The notes: generated by a model from the letters alone, not told the origin. Shown: positions 32,626 to 45,271, counted from the stretch's first letter. The stretch: DNA of 64,000 nt from Sciurus carolinensis (GCF_902686445.1 NC_062218.1:134029241-134093240), one strand, 5' to 3'. Program-made: numbers and translations.

Positions 32626-33309
32626 AAACAACCAAATGCATGCTCAGAGCCTGAACAGAGCCAGTCCTTTCATTATTTGTCTCCTTCCTGGTTTCATAGA
32701 GGGCTGGGGAAAGCTTCTAATTAATCCAGGAATGAAAGTGTAAACAGCCAGTAATGAAGTTTTACGTGAGCCTTTTACCGTTAGGTGCCGATAATCCCGC
32801 ATCACCCTGCGGTCCTGGCTGCTGCTCTAAACTGCGTACTAAGCCTGCTTCCCACCCACGCCACGCCTGGCACCCAGGAAGCTAGCTAGCCCTTTCTAGT
32901 CTGGTCTCTGCTCTACACCCACATACCGGCTCTCCAACTCCTGAAAACGACCCATTGTCTTTTTAACACAGCAGGAGCGCCTCCCCTCGATCCCCAGCCC
33001 GCCTTTCGCATACTAGAGAAAGGTCCTGGCAAGGGTAGTGTCTGTGGGCGTCCAAGAAGGTAGGGTACATTCCCGGCTGTGCCTCCCAGCTGGAGACAAC
33101 GCCAGTTTCAGAGCCATACCAGTTCCCACCACCCAGACCTTCTCAAACTCGGGGAAGGGCCTTAAGGTCCCCGAGAAATTGGGAGTGAAGTCTGGGTCTG
33201 GATCTGGGCAATTCATTATGGGGATGTTACCAAAAGGAGACTTGGGGTCGCCTCCACGGTCTGCCCTTGCTGCACCGCAACTGATCACGCTGCGATGACC
33301 CTAGCCTCG

Positions 33310-34060
33310 ACTTACTTTGGGCCAGAGCCCTGGGCGGTCCGAAGCCCCGGACGCACGAGCCCCAGCGTGGGCCGCTGTCCGAAGCCGGCCAGCGGGCATC
33401 CCGGGTTCTGATCTCCCACCCCGCCCCCTCGCGGTGAGTGTGGCGGCAGCGGATGATGCGGCCCCTTTAAATCCGGGCCGCCCCGCCCTTCGCTGTCGAC
33501 TCCGCGGCTGCCCCGGATCCAGGCCGGGCCGCGGCTTTCGCCGCCCAGCCCAGCCCAGCCCGGCCCGGCCCAGCCGCCGAGCCGAGGCCCCCAGTATCCC
33601 GCGCCCCGGAGGAGCAGCCAGAGCCGTCCCCGGCCAGGCCCCCATCCCAACCCGCCCGCATACCGCCCGGCCCCGGGCCCCCAGCCCCTCCTCGCCCCGG
33701 GGCCGGGGCCCCCGCAGCCTCCCGGCCCCTGCGCCCCGGCCCCGGTGCCCCGGGCCATGCGGCCTCGGCCCCGCCGGCGCCCGCCGCGCACCGGAGGAGA
33801 TGAGGCTCCGCAATGGCACCTTCCTGACGCTGCTGCTCTTCTGCCTGTGCGCCTTCCTCTCGCTCTCCTGGTACGCGGCGCTCAGCGGCCAGAAAGGTGA
33901 GCCCCCCATCCCCCGCGGCTGCCTGGGCTCGGCCCCGCGCCCGCCCCCACACCTGGGCGCACCTGGGCGTCGGTGGCTGGAGCGGGGTCCCGGCAGTGGC
34001 CGCGTGAGGTGGCCGGAAGCGGCCGCAGGCGCCCCTTCCCCGACCGGGCGGCACGGGAGG
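33310..34060. promoter_or_regulatory. MGAT4B: CpG-island promoter of MGAT4B
   Basis: Very GC- and CpG-rich block around exon 1, with a cccagcccggcc-type short repeat at 33545-33575 and no TATA box. In human, alternative upstream SQSTM1 transcripts start close to the MGAT4B promoter, so this island could be bidirectional; that is inference. Confidence 0.8.
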
Positions 34061-36131
34061 ACGCCCCTCCCATCCTCGCCCCCACTTGTTTGCTGCTGGA
34101 ATAACGAAATTCTTCTCTGGCCTGGGCTGGGCCAAGAGGCGGATCGGCGATCGCTCCCCTTTGTAGCGCTCGGACTGGCCTCCTGGCGGGCAGTTATCCC
34201 CATGCCAGGGGCTATCGCTCCTATTCGCGAGTTGACCCATGGAGTTATCCCAGAGGGGCAGAGACACAAGGTCACAGAGGTAGCTGTGACCAGGTAGTCT
34301 GGGGAGCCAGCTCCAGGCATCTGGGCAGGAGCAGGCAGTGTTCTTGAGACAGTTCGAGGAACTACTCTGCACCTCACACCGCTTAGCCACTCCATCCCGC
34401 TCCCAGCTGTCCGCTCCAGCCCAGGGCTGGTGCTGCTCCTGTGTATACTGTTCCCTGGAGCCACCTGGCGCCCTCCTCCGTGGCATGGGGGCCCCAGAAC
34501 TACTCCTTAGGTACCTAGGTCCCCAGGAGTCCTTCCTGTGTCTTCTTGCCTGTGCAGAATGAGTGGAGGGCCTCATGAACGGACAGCCTAACCCCTGCTA
34601 TCTGATTACTTACTTTGTGTGGTCTTATTGAACCACTCCTACCTCCTGAAACACATCTGAAGCTTAGGCATGTTGTCCAGTCCACCATAATAGCCTCTGA
34701 ACTGAGCACACATAGTGGGAGGCCTCAGCATTGGCTGGAGTCATTTGGTGGAGGATGGGGTGTTTTGGCCCAAGGGAGCTGAGGCACTCAGAGGCCCCTT
34801 GTCCCTCTCACCTGAGTACAGGAGGCACTGTGGGAAAAGCTGCTTCCTTCCTGCAGGATCAGGCTAAGGCCAGCTGACACTCTGCCTCCCTTCCCTGTTC
34901 CCCAATAGCACGGTAGTGGAGCTGGAGGAGGAGGAGTTGGTGGAGGAGCTGGATCCTTCCTTGGAGTCCAAGTCCAAGGCCACCGGCTGCCCCACCAGCT
35001 TCCTGCTAGCCTAGCCAAGCCCAGTCTTTTGCAGTCATTCTGTTTGATGGAGGCCTGAATTGGTCTTAGGGTTCAAAGGCCAAAATTCACAAGTCGGGGA
35101 CCCTGAGAAGATATCCCTTAAGGCCTGGCACACATAGAGGCTGTGCAGGTGGAATGTGTTACCAGGGGACAACATAGTCAAGGCAGAGTTTCTGTAGGGA
35201 GGATATGTCACTCAGGGGAGGGTATTTGTGCCTTTGGGAGAGTAGCCATGAAAACAGACTGGCATGGTGGTCTATGTGCGGCCCTGTCTAAAAATTTGAA
35301 GAGCCCTTTCACCTTATCCTCAGCCAGGCCACAATTCTTATAAGTCTTCTATAGCAGCCACATTCCCTCAGCCTTGATGTCAGGAGCCATAATCAGGGAC
35401 CCCCATGGGAAGCCTCTTCTGGGAGTAGCTAGCTCACCATAGGGAGCCTGTCTCCTGATGCAATAAGCAGAGTGAGAGAAACAGAGTGTTTCCACCTAGT
35501 ACCCCTGTGCCTGAGATGGGCATGCAGGAGGCTGGCAGTCTGAGAGTTTGGAGAGCAGGAAAGCTCCCCAAAGAAGGGTGGGGCAGAGATGCAGGAATTC
35601 TTTCCCCTGGAGATTAAATCCCAAAAGTCTTAGGGAAATGGAAAAGGCAGTGACTGTTTCCATGGGGGCACAGCAGGGTCAGGTCTTTGGAGGCCTCGAG
35701 AGAAGTTAGAAATCTGGGTGATTTTGTGTATGTTCCATCTCAATGTCACACACAAACAACTCTGTATAAGCTCACGGTGAAGCCAGACTCAGTCTGAAGC
35801 CAGATTAGATCCTGGCTTCCAGGTTGCAGTGGATGTAGGGCTCAGGAGAAGGTCTAGTACTTAGGGGAAAGGCAAAGGAAACCAAATCTGCAGGGAAGGG
35901 AGGAGTTTGGCAGGGAGCCAGAGAGGAAGGGGACAGCAGGAGCAAGGGACATCCTGGAAGCCTGGGTCAAGTCCAAGAAGGACTCTTAGACCTTGGCAAG
36001 ATAGACCCAGGAGGAGGGTTTGGGGCCCAGTTTCACATCCAGCCTTGACCATTTTTATAAAGCAGCTCTGCTGGGTTCAAACTGTAGCCCTCAGCCAAAT
36101 GCCTGCTGAGACCCATCCCTAGGGAGGCAGA

Positions 36132-36162
<31 letters not shown>

Positions 36163-39100
36163 GTGGTGCTGGGGATTGAACCCAGGGCCTTGTGCTTACA
36201 AGGCAAGCACTCTACCAACTGAGCTATATCCCCAGCCCAACTGAGCTATATCCCCAGCCCAGGAGGCAGACTCTTAAGGGGAAGGGAAATGCTGGGCCTC
36301 AGGCACACAGCCCTTCCCAGTGTGCAGGCTGTCTCTCTCCCTGGTCCTAGACTTCAGTACATTGGACACCCTCCTTGAGACCTGGGAAGGTGCAAACCCT
36401 GGAGAGGTGAGGACACCTTCCATTCTCTATGAACCCCTTTCTCCCCTACAGGTTCACAGAAGATCTGTGGTTCGGCCTGGCACCTGCCTATGACGCTCTA
36501 AGCCTGTTTCCCCTTTCCTAAATATGTAACCCTTGAGCCCTAGCTTGGCTCTGGAGTCTATTTCCTCACCCAGGTGGAACACTGTGGGCCTCAGGATGTC
36601 CTGATTCCTCTGCCTCCAGGGAAGGAGTGAGAAAGCCTCCAGGCCCACTGATGTCAATAGTGTACCAATATCATAGCTCTCAATAGTGTGGTCACAACTT
36701 CAGTCCTTCCTTGAGGCCAGCTCTACCCTGCCTTCCTGAAGTGGGAAATTATGAATGGAAGGAGAAGCCAAAGTCTCGCTAATTCCCAGGAACCCCATGC
36801 CCTCCTCTGTTCACCCAGAGGGACCACAGGCTCTACATGTCTTGCCTCCTCCTCACTTGAGTTGACTTCCCAGCCTACTCACCACCCAGCCCACAAAAAT
36901 TGTGGGGTGCTGGGATACCCTGGCAGAGCGCTGGTATAAGTACAACCCATGGGGAAGTTGATCACAGAGCTTGAATTTCTGGCTTTGACAGGCTAGGACA
37001 GAGTAGACCCACCATCAGAGAATCCAGGGTTGAGGGTCAAACCCAGATCTTATGAGCAGCAGCAGGCAGGACAGGGCCAGCAGCATTCAGGGAAATGACA
37101 GGAAGGTTGGTCTGGGCAGGAGCCAGTTCCTGGGGAAGAAGAGAGTTCCCTGGGGAAGAGAGACCATGGTAGGAAACAGGCTGTGGTCAGGCCTGGTTGG
37201 CCAGGGTGATTCAGAGAAACATTGTCCACCATGGCCTGTGTGACCTGTCCACCTGGGGCAATCCAGTGTGGGATAGAGCTTGGCCTATTTAAATAACAGA
37301 GAAGACCAGGGTGGGGGAATTGGGGATATAATTAGAGGTATGTGAGCCCTCCCTTCCCCCGTAGAGTGGCCCACCTCAGGAAGCTGCTTTGAATGGGGCC
37401 AGTGGCACAAGTCTGCCCCTTAGTTCCTCTACACAGAGGGAGGCACCTGTCCTGACCAGGCAGCTCTGAACTGAGTCCTTGGAGCTCTGAGAGCCTCAGC
37501 ACCTCTGGTTCCCTCCTTGTTGACTCCTACTACCACTACTGAGAAGAGAGGAGCTGTGTGTTGAAGATGGCCAACTGTGTACTCAAGGAGTAAGGTTTCT
37601 AGGGTGACCTGGCCCCAGAGCCCAGCAAGGAGCCTGTCAGATCTGGTAACCCAACTCCTTCTCCAAACCCCCACTACCAAGTGAGGTGTGACCTTTACCC
37701 CTGGTGAGGCAGGATGTGGGAAGATTGGGGGACCATCTGCTCTAGTAAGAGGTACCTCCAGCAGGATCTGCTTGGCTCCTCTTCTCCAATTCCTTCTTCT
37801 TGCCCTGAGCTTTAGCATTTAAACCTCCGCCTGGACTGAGGCCGAAACTGAAGAAGGAGTTGTGTCCTTTGCCTTGATCCTGACCTTTGGTGCACTGGAC
37901 TGGGTATGGGGAACACCATCCCAGGGTAGTCTAGGGACTGTTAACCCACTGGGGATCAAGGAACAGAAGAACTGCCTGAGGTAGGAGAAGAGTTCTGGAA
38001 GGCTTCCTAAATTTTGAGACTTGGAAACAAGTCCTCAAAGGCTACATGTGCTTTCATTAGACCCAAAGACAAAGAGGATTCCAGGCAGAAGAAACAGCTG
38101 TGCAAAAGCGTAAATGTTAGATGAGGAGGAGGCGTATGTGATGGCAAATAAAGAGGGCAAAAGCCAGACTAACAAAGGCCTTGAGTGCACAGGCTGGCAG
38201 GAACTGCTGGCACCCAGCCATGAGGGTTGTTTATCATTCTTGCCCACTGGTCCTTGCCAGACCAGTGGAGCCAGGTGCTTGACACCCCAGGGAATCCTCT
38301 CCACTGTCACACAGCCCTACCTGTGCTGTTCCCAGCTTACCTACACCCCTAATGCCCAAGCCCAGCTACTGCTAGCTGGGGTCCTGTTGGAGGTTTTGAC
38401 CCCATTCCCCCTGGGGTGGCACACAGACCCTTTGAGGTGGCCCAGGGCAGATTTCCAGAGTTGCAGGCATCAGACCATTCAGGGTTTGTGTCCACCCGCT
38501 TTCCCCCAACTGTTAAGCAACACTTAGGCTAGTTTCTCAACTTCATCTACTTATCTGAGTAAGCAGGAGGGATGGGGGTGGCTGAAGCTACAACAGCCAT
38601 CCCCAGGATCCTGTGTGATACTGAGAATTCAGTGCAGAGTGACTATCAGGACTGTGCACAGACACCCAGGGATATACTGTCACAGATCAGTCATACTGGG
38701 AGGTGTCAGTCCTACTGGGAGGATAGGAGTAGGAGTCCAGGGATGCTGGCTGTCCCCAGAAGGACTTGGGGATGGGGCTGTCTTTGAGCTCATCCTTGAA
38801 GGTAGGGAGTGGCAGCAGAGAGGGGGAAGGCTAGAGCTGAGGAACTGCTTGAGGAAGGGCCAATTCCTTGCATCCTGGATGGGACCTTGGGTGTCCCAAT
38901 CCTTCCAAGGAGCATATGTGCAAGAAGCTGGAGGGGGACTTTGGGAGCCAAGGGGCAGAAAGGATTCAGTCTGAGGCTATACCATCCCCTGTTTGGGATT
39001 GCCTGGTTTGGGACTGGAAATGGTCTATTGTGTTCTGACTTCAGCGGTCTCCTCAAAGGAGTACTGCAAGAGGGCAAATCCGCCTGCTGGGGGCTTGTCT

Positions 39101-42100
39101 ACCCAAAGCATGAGCATCAGTGTGACCTTACCAATAACCTTTATGTAACCTCAGGTGTGTGGCAGACTCGAGAACAGCTGTGATGTGCTATTGTAGATGT
39201 GCACAGATGGGTACTCAGCTGTATGCACTAGTATGAGCAAAGAACTTACCTGAGCAAGATATGTTCGAGGCTGCCCCCTAGTGACTATGCGTATCCCTGC
39301 CCACAACCCGCAGGCGACGTAGTGGACGTTTACCAGCGGGAGTTCCTGGCGCTTCGCGACCGGTTGCACGCGGCTGAGCAGGAGAGCCTTAAGCGCTCCA
39401 AGGAGCTCAACCTGGTACTGGATGAGATCAAGAGGGCCGTGTCAGAGAGACAAGCACTGCGAGATGGAGATGGCAATCGTACCTGGGGCCGCCTAACAGG
39501 TGAGCTGTGCAGAGGGCAGGATAAGGCACACAGGGTCTGGCAGATCACACGTTCGCTGTCTGATCAGCAACTTTCTGATCCACCCAGAGGACCCCCGACT
39601 GAAGCCGTGGAACGTCTCACACAGGCACGTGCTGCACCTGCCCACTGTCTTCCACCACTTGCCACACCTACTGGCCAAGGAGAGCAGTCTGCAACCAGCA
39701 GTGCGGGTGGGCCAGGGACGCACAGGAGGTAGGGGTGTAGCCTAGGAGGGGCGAGAGGCGGGCAGCGAGAAGTCCCTGGCAAGTCCCCAGCGGCATGCCC
39801 AGTGTCACCCCTTTGCGCCCCTACAGTGTCGGTGGTGATGGGAATCCCGAGCGTGCGGCGCGAGGTGCACTCATACCTGACAGACACGCTGCACTCTCTT
39901 ATTTCTGAGCTGAGTCCGCAGGAGAAGGAAGACTCGGTTATTGTGGTGCTGATCGCCGAGGCGAGTGGTCTAGGGCGTGGGGGTAGGGAAGGTATGGAGG
40001 GAAGACCCACGTTGCAAAATAACCAGAAAAAGAAATAAAAGCAGAACAACATCCTGAAGGAAAAAAATATCAAAAGTGCAATCGTCAGTTTCATTCACAA
40101 AATTAACAAAACAAAGTTAAGACGAAAGAAGCATTTTAGCGCCCCCTCGTGGAGATGCCTTTTATCTGGTCCCATTCACCCCACTCCATGCCAGGCCCCC
40201 TGTGTATCCCAAAGGGCTTTGTCTGAGGTACCTGCAACCCATAGGCCTGGCCTTACTTGGCCTTCAGGACAGGAGGCTCATTTCCTCCACACGTGGGGAC
40301 ATCTGAAGTCTGCACCCCTGTCCCTCCTTCCTTCTTCCAGGCCATTAGGGGTGGCAACCAGGCTAAGAGAGTGCTTGGTTTTCCCACAGACTGACTCTCA
40401 GTATACGTCAGCAGTGACAGAGAACATCAAGGCCTTGTGAGTATGGCAACCTAAGAAAGCTGGTGAAGGGAAGGCTCTTGGCAGGGTGCTGGGCATACAG
40501 GAGCCTGCCTCCCCCACAAGATGGTGACTTGTGTCTGTGGGGGAAGATGCTTCCCCTCTTGGCTGAGAGAGGGTGAGTGTGCAGAGGTGGCCAAGCCCCT
40601 CCGGAGCCTCAGTGCCTCAGTAGACTGGTTGTGGTGGTGTGATATGGGAAGGAGGAGGGATGTCTGCCTGGTGAGCCCTAAGAAAGGGTTGGCTCAGAGC
40701 CCCCCCTTAGCCCTGGAGGCTGCACATCCACTGGACCTTCCTGCCCCTCCCTCCAGGTTCCCCACGGAGATCCATTCTGGGCTCCTGGAGGTCATCTCCC
40801 CTTCCCCTCACTTCTACCCTGACTTCTCCCGCCTCCGAGAGTCCTTCGGGGACCCCAAGGAGAGAGTCAGGTACTTACCCCTTTCCCCCACATCTCAGTG
40901 GCCCCAGCAATCTGTCCACCTCTGCTGAGACTCCAGCCTGTTAGTATCTGGATCCAGAGCACTTGTTGCAGTGTGTCTGATGTTCCCTTGGAGGACTGCT
41001 GCATGGGGATGGGGGATGGGGGATAGGTCCCTCCCATTCAGCATGCCTTTATTTGTTTGTTTTTATGTGGAGCTAAGGATTGAACCCAGTGCCTCACACA
41101 TGCTAGGCACTGAGCTGTAGCCTCAGCCCCCCATCCCATTCAGTGACTTTTCTGGTAGTCATACTGGAAGTGAAGGAGCTGAGACCCCTGCCCTCCCAAC
41201 CCACAGGTGGAGGACCAAACAGAACCTCGATTATTGTTTCCTCATGATGTATGCGCAGTCCAAAGGCATCTACTATGTGCAGGTCAGTCCTGAGACCCTG
41301 TTCTGCCCCTGCTCTACCTTTGGTTGGGCTTGGGTGCTTAGCCCTGACCTGCTCCATATCCCTTCCTGCTCTGGCCTTGGTTAAACTTGGATAAGGGACC
41401 CTGCCCTGCCCATGTCCCTCCTGAGTCCCAAACTTTCATGCAGCTGGAGGATGACATCGTAGCCAAGCCCAACTACCTGAGTACCATGAAGAACTTCGCA
41501 CTGCAGCAGCCCTCCGAGGACTGGATGATCCTGGAGTTCTCCCAGCTGGGCTTCATTGGTATGATACCCCTTACCCAGTCCCACTTGCCTGACCACAGGT
41601 CCTTTGGTCCTGCCCACCCCTCTGCTATTAGCCCTCAGCCCCAGTACCATGCTGTCATGCTTGTGAACTTTTGTCCAGATTGAGGTGTCCTGGAGTGCCT
41701 GCTGTAGCCCCTCTGCATGGAGATGTCTGAGTTCACCATGCCTGTCTATTTATTCTCTTATATCCACATCTACCAAAAGTTGTTTCACTTTCTGTAGAAC
41801 CTTTCTAGGGGCCCCCACAGGAATTAAGAGGGTCAAGCAATACTACCCATTCTGTGCCCCTTATTCCCCACCCCTAACCCCACCTCCAGGAAAGATGTTC
41901 AAGTCATTGGACCTGAGCCTGATTGTGGAGTTCATCCTCATGTTCTACCGGGACAAGCCCATTGACTGGCTTCTGGACCATATTCTCTGGGTGAAGGTCT
42001 GCAACCCCGAGAAGGATGCGGTAAGCAGCGTGTGCACAGAGTCGGGGGACAGAGGAAGCTGGGCATTCAGCCAACAGCATTTGACTATGTTCTCCCCACG

Positions 42101-43547
42101 TGTCTGATCCTGAGGATACAGCCTGGCCGACCAGGTCTGCCCTTGGAGTTGGGGCTGAGCTGAGCCCAGGGTGTCGCTTTCCCTTCACAGAAGCATTGTG
42201 ACCGGCAGAAGGCAAACCTTCGGATCCGCTTTAAGCCGTCCCTCTTCCAGCATGTGGGTACTCACTCCTCGCTGGCCGGCAAAATCCAGAAACTAAAGGT
42301 GAGTTATGCCACATGCTCTGAGGCAGGGGTTCAGGGTGGGGCTCACACTCAACTCACCGTTCCTCTGTGCCACAGGACAAGGATTTTGGGAAGCAGGCCC
42401 TGCGGAAGGAGCACGTGAACCCGCCCGCTGAGGTGAGCACGAGCCTGAAGACATACCAGCATTTCACCCTGGAGAAGGCCTACCTGCGTGAGGATTTCTT
42501 CTGGGCATTCACACCTGCTGCGGGGGACTTCATCCGCTTCCGCTTCTTCCAACCATTGCGCCTTGAGCGGTCAGTGTCAACAGCCACAGGGCCACATTGG
42601 GGGAGGGGGAAGGGTGCTGGCCTCAGCACAAATTCTGTGACCCTCTGTGACCCCCCCTAGAAAATTAACCTATTACCGAACCTCACCATGCCTCATGTTT
42701 TTTTATCTGCAAAGCAGGGCTCATGATGATACCTTACTACCTTATGAGGACTAGGTCAGGCAATGCCTCTAGGGATGGGTAACACTCATCGTCATTGTCC
42801 CAGGATAAGGCCCTGGCTGCCTTTCATAGCCCATGGATTGCCTGTGATGGCGCCTAGCCCCCCAGCTCTGGGGCTGACCTACTGCGTTCCTGGCCTATGC
42901 CTGACCTTTTCTCTGTTGGGCCCTGGGCAGTGTGTCACCCTTTGCAGCAGCTCACCCATCTGTCTGGCCATGCACAGGTTCTTCTTCCGCAGCGGGAACA
43001 TTGAGCACCCAGAAGACAAGCTCTTCAACACTTCCGTAGAGGTGCTGCCCTTTGATGTGAGTGCTCCAGGATGTGGGTGGGCACTGAGGCTTGACCCTCT
43101 CATGGCAACCACTTCAGCCCCTTGATTTGTCCCCAGAATCCCCAGTCAGAGAAGGAGGCCCTGCAGGAGGGCCGCTCAGCCACTCTTCGTTATCCTCGGA
43201 GCCCTGATGGCTACCTCCAGATAGGTGAGTAAAGGACAGTGTGGGGTGGGGGCACCTGGCATGCCCTGTTTAGGCTGGATGTTAGGTGTTGGCATGTTTA
43301 CTTCTCAGCATTGCCCTCCCCTAGGCTCCTTCTACAAGGGTGTGGCAGAAGGTGAGGTAGACCCTGCCTTTGGACCCCTGGAAGCACTGCGCCTGTCCAT
43401 TCAGACTGATTCCCCCGTGTGGGTCATTCTGAGTGAGGTAAGCCAGGGTAAGGTGCAGGGAACAGCCACGGAGACCATGGCAGAGCCCTGAGGCCCCACT
43501 GACCCTGTGCCCAATTCCTTCAGATCTTCCTGAAGAAGGCCGACTAA
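33800..43547 (+). CDS. MGAT4B: MGAT4B (GlcNAc-transferase IVb), complete
   Basis: Fifteen coding exons: 33800-33896, 39314-39499, 39588-39728, 39827-39960, 40390-40436, 40757-40870, 41207-41282, 41444-41558, 41890-42020, 42191-42298, 42376-42569, 42978-43056, 43137-43224, 43325-43437, 43524-43547 (TAA). The sum is 1647 bases, 548 residues, equal to human. The ATG in gaggagATGAGG gives the family start [14 protein letters not shown]. The protein is a type II Golgi membrane enzyme: signal anchor at about 7-27, a coiled stem ([16 protein letters not shown]), then the GT54 catalytic domain with the acidic QLEDDIVAK motif, and a C-terminal lectin-like region ending SEIFLKKAD. It transfers GlcNAc in beta-1,4 linkage to the alpha-1,3 mannose arm of N-glycans, creating tri- and tetra-antennary chains. 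The sequon at WNVS is kept. Intron 4 has a GC donor (39961). No disabling change is seen. Confidence 0.98.
34060..39310. other. MGAT4B intron 1
   Basis: 5.4 kb, mostly unique sequence with one recent ID (36134-36262). A coding-like block at 34907-35014 follows a pyrimidine tract and AG, but it cannot join exon 1 in frame. Confidence 0.5.
36134..36262 (-). mobile_element. Young ID SINE with duplicated 22-bp end
   Basis: The target duplication GGAGGCAGACTCTT is intact on both sides (36123-36136 and 36261-36274). The ID end aactgagctatatccccagc is present twice in tandem. Confidence 0.85.
39961..40389 (+). other. MGAT4B: GC-AG intron 4 of MGAT4B
   Basis: Exon 4 ends GCC GAG at 39960 and is followed by GCGAGT instead of GT. 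The acceptor is ttttcccacag at 40389. Human protein continuity (VLIAE-TDSQYTS) fixes the junction, and no in-frame GT lies nearby. AG|GCNAGT is the accepted context of rare GC-AG introns. Confidence 0.8.
41058..41132 (-). mobile_element. ID SINE in MGAT4B intron 6
   Basis: atgtggagctaaggattgaa to gctgtagcctcagccccc; 75 bases before exon 7. Confidence 0.7.
43225..43324 (+). ncRNA. Short intron 13 of MGAT4B, probable site of a MIR1229-type mirtron (degenerate)
   Basis: Human MIR1229 is a mirtron in an MGAT4B intron near the 3' end. This 100-base intron ends attgccctcccctag, close to the human 3p arm end ctgccctcccacag. It is longer than the human precursor (69 bases from memory), and the 5' part (gtgagtaaaggacagtg) does not clearly pair with the 3' part. 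I do not claim a working miRNA. Confidence 0.3.
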
Positions 43548-43997
43548 GCAGAGGGCTTCTGAGGGTGCTCTGTGGCCAGCCCTGAAGCCCATGTGTCCAA
43601 GGATGTTGTCGTTGCTGCCCCTGGAGGGCCAGGCGCATTCATCCCACCCAGAAGGTTCTGTGCAAGGCCTGGGGTCCACCGCTGGCCCGGAGGCCCCAGG
43701 AGCTGGTGCTGCCCCTGCCCGCCGGGCCGCGGGAAGAGGCAGGCGGCCCCCACACTGTGCCTGAGGGCTGGCCCACTGCCCGCCCTAACCGTTCGCACCC
43801 GGCCAGCTGGCTTGAGCCAGGCCGTTTTAGAAGAGCTTTTTCTTGGGCGCCCACTGTCTCTGGCGCGAACACTGGAATGCATATACTACTTTATGTGCTG
43901 TGTTTTTTATTCTTGGATACATTTGATTTTTTCACGTAAGTCCACGTATACTTCTATAAGAGCGTGACTTGTAATAAAGGGTTAATGAAGCGTGTGC
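43548..43997 (+). other. MGAT4B: MGAT4B 3' UTR
   Basis: GC-rich, then AT-rich near the end. It runs about 450 bases from the TAA to the predicted cleavage about 20 bases after the signal at 43973. Confidence 0.75.
43973..43978 (+). terminator. MGAT4B: Polyadenylation signal AATAAA of MGAT4B
   Basis: AATAAA in gtaataaagg, the only canonical signal in the first 450 bases after the stop. Confidence 0.85.
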
Positions 43998-45154
43998 CTC
44001 AAACATGAATGCTCTGAGTTCTGACCAGGCACATCCTGGTCTGCCTCTACACTTGGTGAAGCTCCACAGACCCCATAAACCTGCTGGTGGTCAGAGGAAG
44101 CCCTGGTACTGGAAGACCCCACCCTGTGTGAGCTGCAAGGATGGACTTGATCTCTCAGGGCTAGACCAAGGACCCAAACTCTCCTTCTGCTGATATGTGT
44201 CCAGAGCTTCTGTGGCCACTGTTCAATAGGACCTTGCCCATTTCCAGGTAGGTTCCTGGGAATCTAGTCAGTAACTTATGAATCATTAACTCAGAATTTG
44301 TGTCCAGGCACCCAAAACTGCCCCATCCTAGGAATAATCCCCCTCCTCAAGTATGCCCCTTCCCACACATCATTGTAGCCTGGCATCCCCCTGCCCCAAC
44401 TGCCTGTGCATCTAGCCTTCCCTTGGTGCCTCAAGTTAAAGGTGTTCTCCACCTTCCTTATTCCTTCTCCTCCATGGTTCTCTGTCCTTGCCCTTGTCTC
44501 CCTGCTCATCTGGCTTCCCTGGTCTCAGACACATACTGGGGTCTTTTTCCGTAAAACAAGTGAGTGACCTCCAGCCAACCTCAGGGCACACATTTTTGAC
44601 CCTGCTTATAAAACTTTTATGCTCTGCTGGCTAGGCTAAAAGTCACTTTTAAGAAATGTCTTTCCCATCGGCCTTTCTTGTATCTGGTCCCTCAAGGCGC
44701 CCTGATGTTTTCTTAAGAGAGCCTATCTTGACTACACTTCTGGTCATGCCCACTACTCTACTGCTCTTGACATGGGGGAAAGAGTACTGATCAAAAAGGG
44801 GGTCCCTGCTGTCATATGGGGAGAGATTGACCAGTTCTGGTTGTGAAGGTGGTGGAGGGAAGATGAGGAATAGGTCAGCCGAGGTCAGTGGGAGGGAAAG
44901 GGCTGAGGGCAAAAAAAAAAAAAGTGCTATATGGGGGGCCAAGGTTAAACCCTGGGCAGAGGCGGCCCTAAGGTCTGACAGTAGGGCAGGGGAAGACTAG
45001 ATCGAGCCCCGCCCCCGGAGGAAGCCTTTACCTCTGTGGCTCCGCCCATACCTCCAAGCATTCCAAGCAACTGCTACAGTCAAGGGCTGAATCCCTGAAG
45101 TCTTTACAGCCTCTGATGCGCCCTCTCCCCCGACTCCAACCCAGAGAATGCAGA
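43998..45154. other. MGAT4B-LTC4S convergent intergenic gap
   Basis: About 1.15 kb with no gene, repeat or RNA recognised. Confidence 0.5.
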
Positions 45155-45271
45155 GGCAGCCCAGTCTCGGAAATTTTAATTAAGACACTGGAATGCGGGG
45201 GCAGGCCACCATCCCTTGCTCGTGGACGCTCCGGCTCTTCCCCAACTTTGTCAACTCGGCTGTCCTTCATC
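45155..45271 (-). other. LTC4S: LTC4S 3' UTR
   Basis: Short tail, about 115 bases, ending after an ATTAAA on the - strand at 45180-45175. The end is inferred. Confidence 0.6.
45175..45180 (-). terminator. LTC4S: Polyadenylation signal ATTAAA of LTC4S
   Basis: ATTAAA lying 92 bases past the stop codon, in a short AT-rich island within GC-rich sequence. Confidence 0.65.

Noticed and set aside
33317..34297. 326-codon + strand frame starting upstream of MGAT4B exon 1
   Set aside because: It reads through the 5' UTR, exon 1 and intron 1. The family start is the internal ATG at 33800.
33301..34464. 387-codon open frame on the minus strand across the MGAT4B promoter
   Set aside because: GC-rich CpG island without stops in several frames; composition is Arg/Gly/Pro-rich with no domain. 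The true product here is MGAT4B exon 1 on the + strand.
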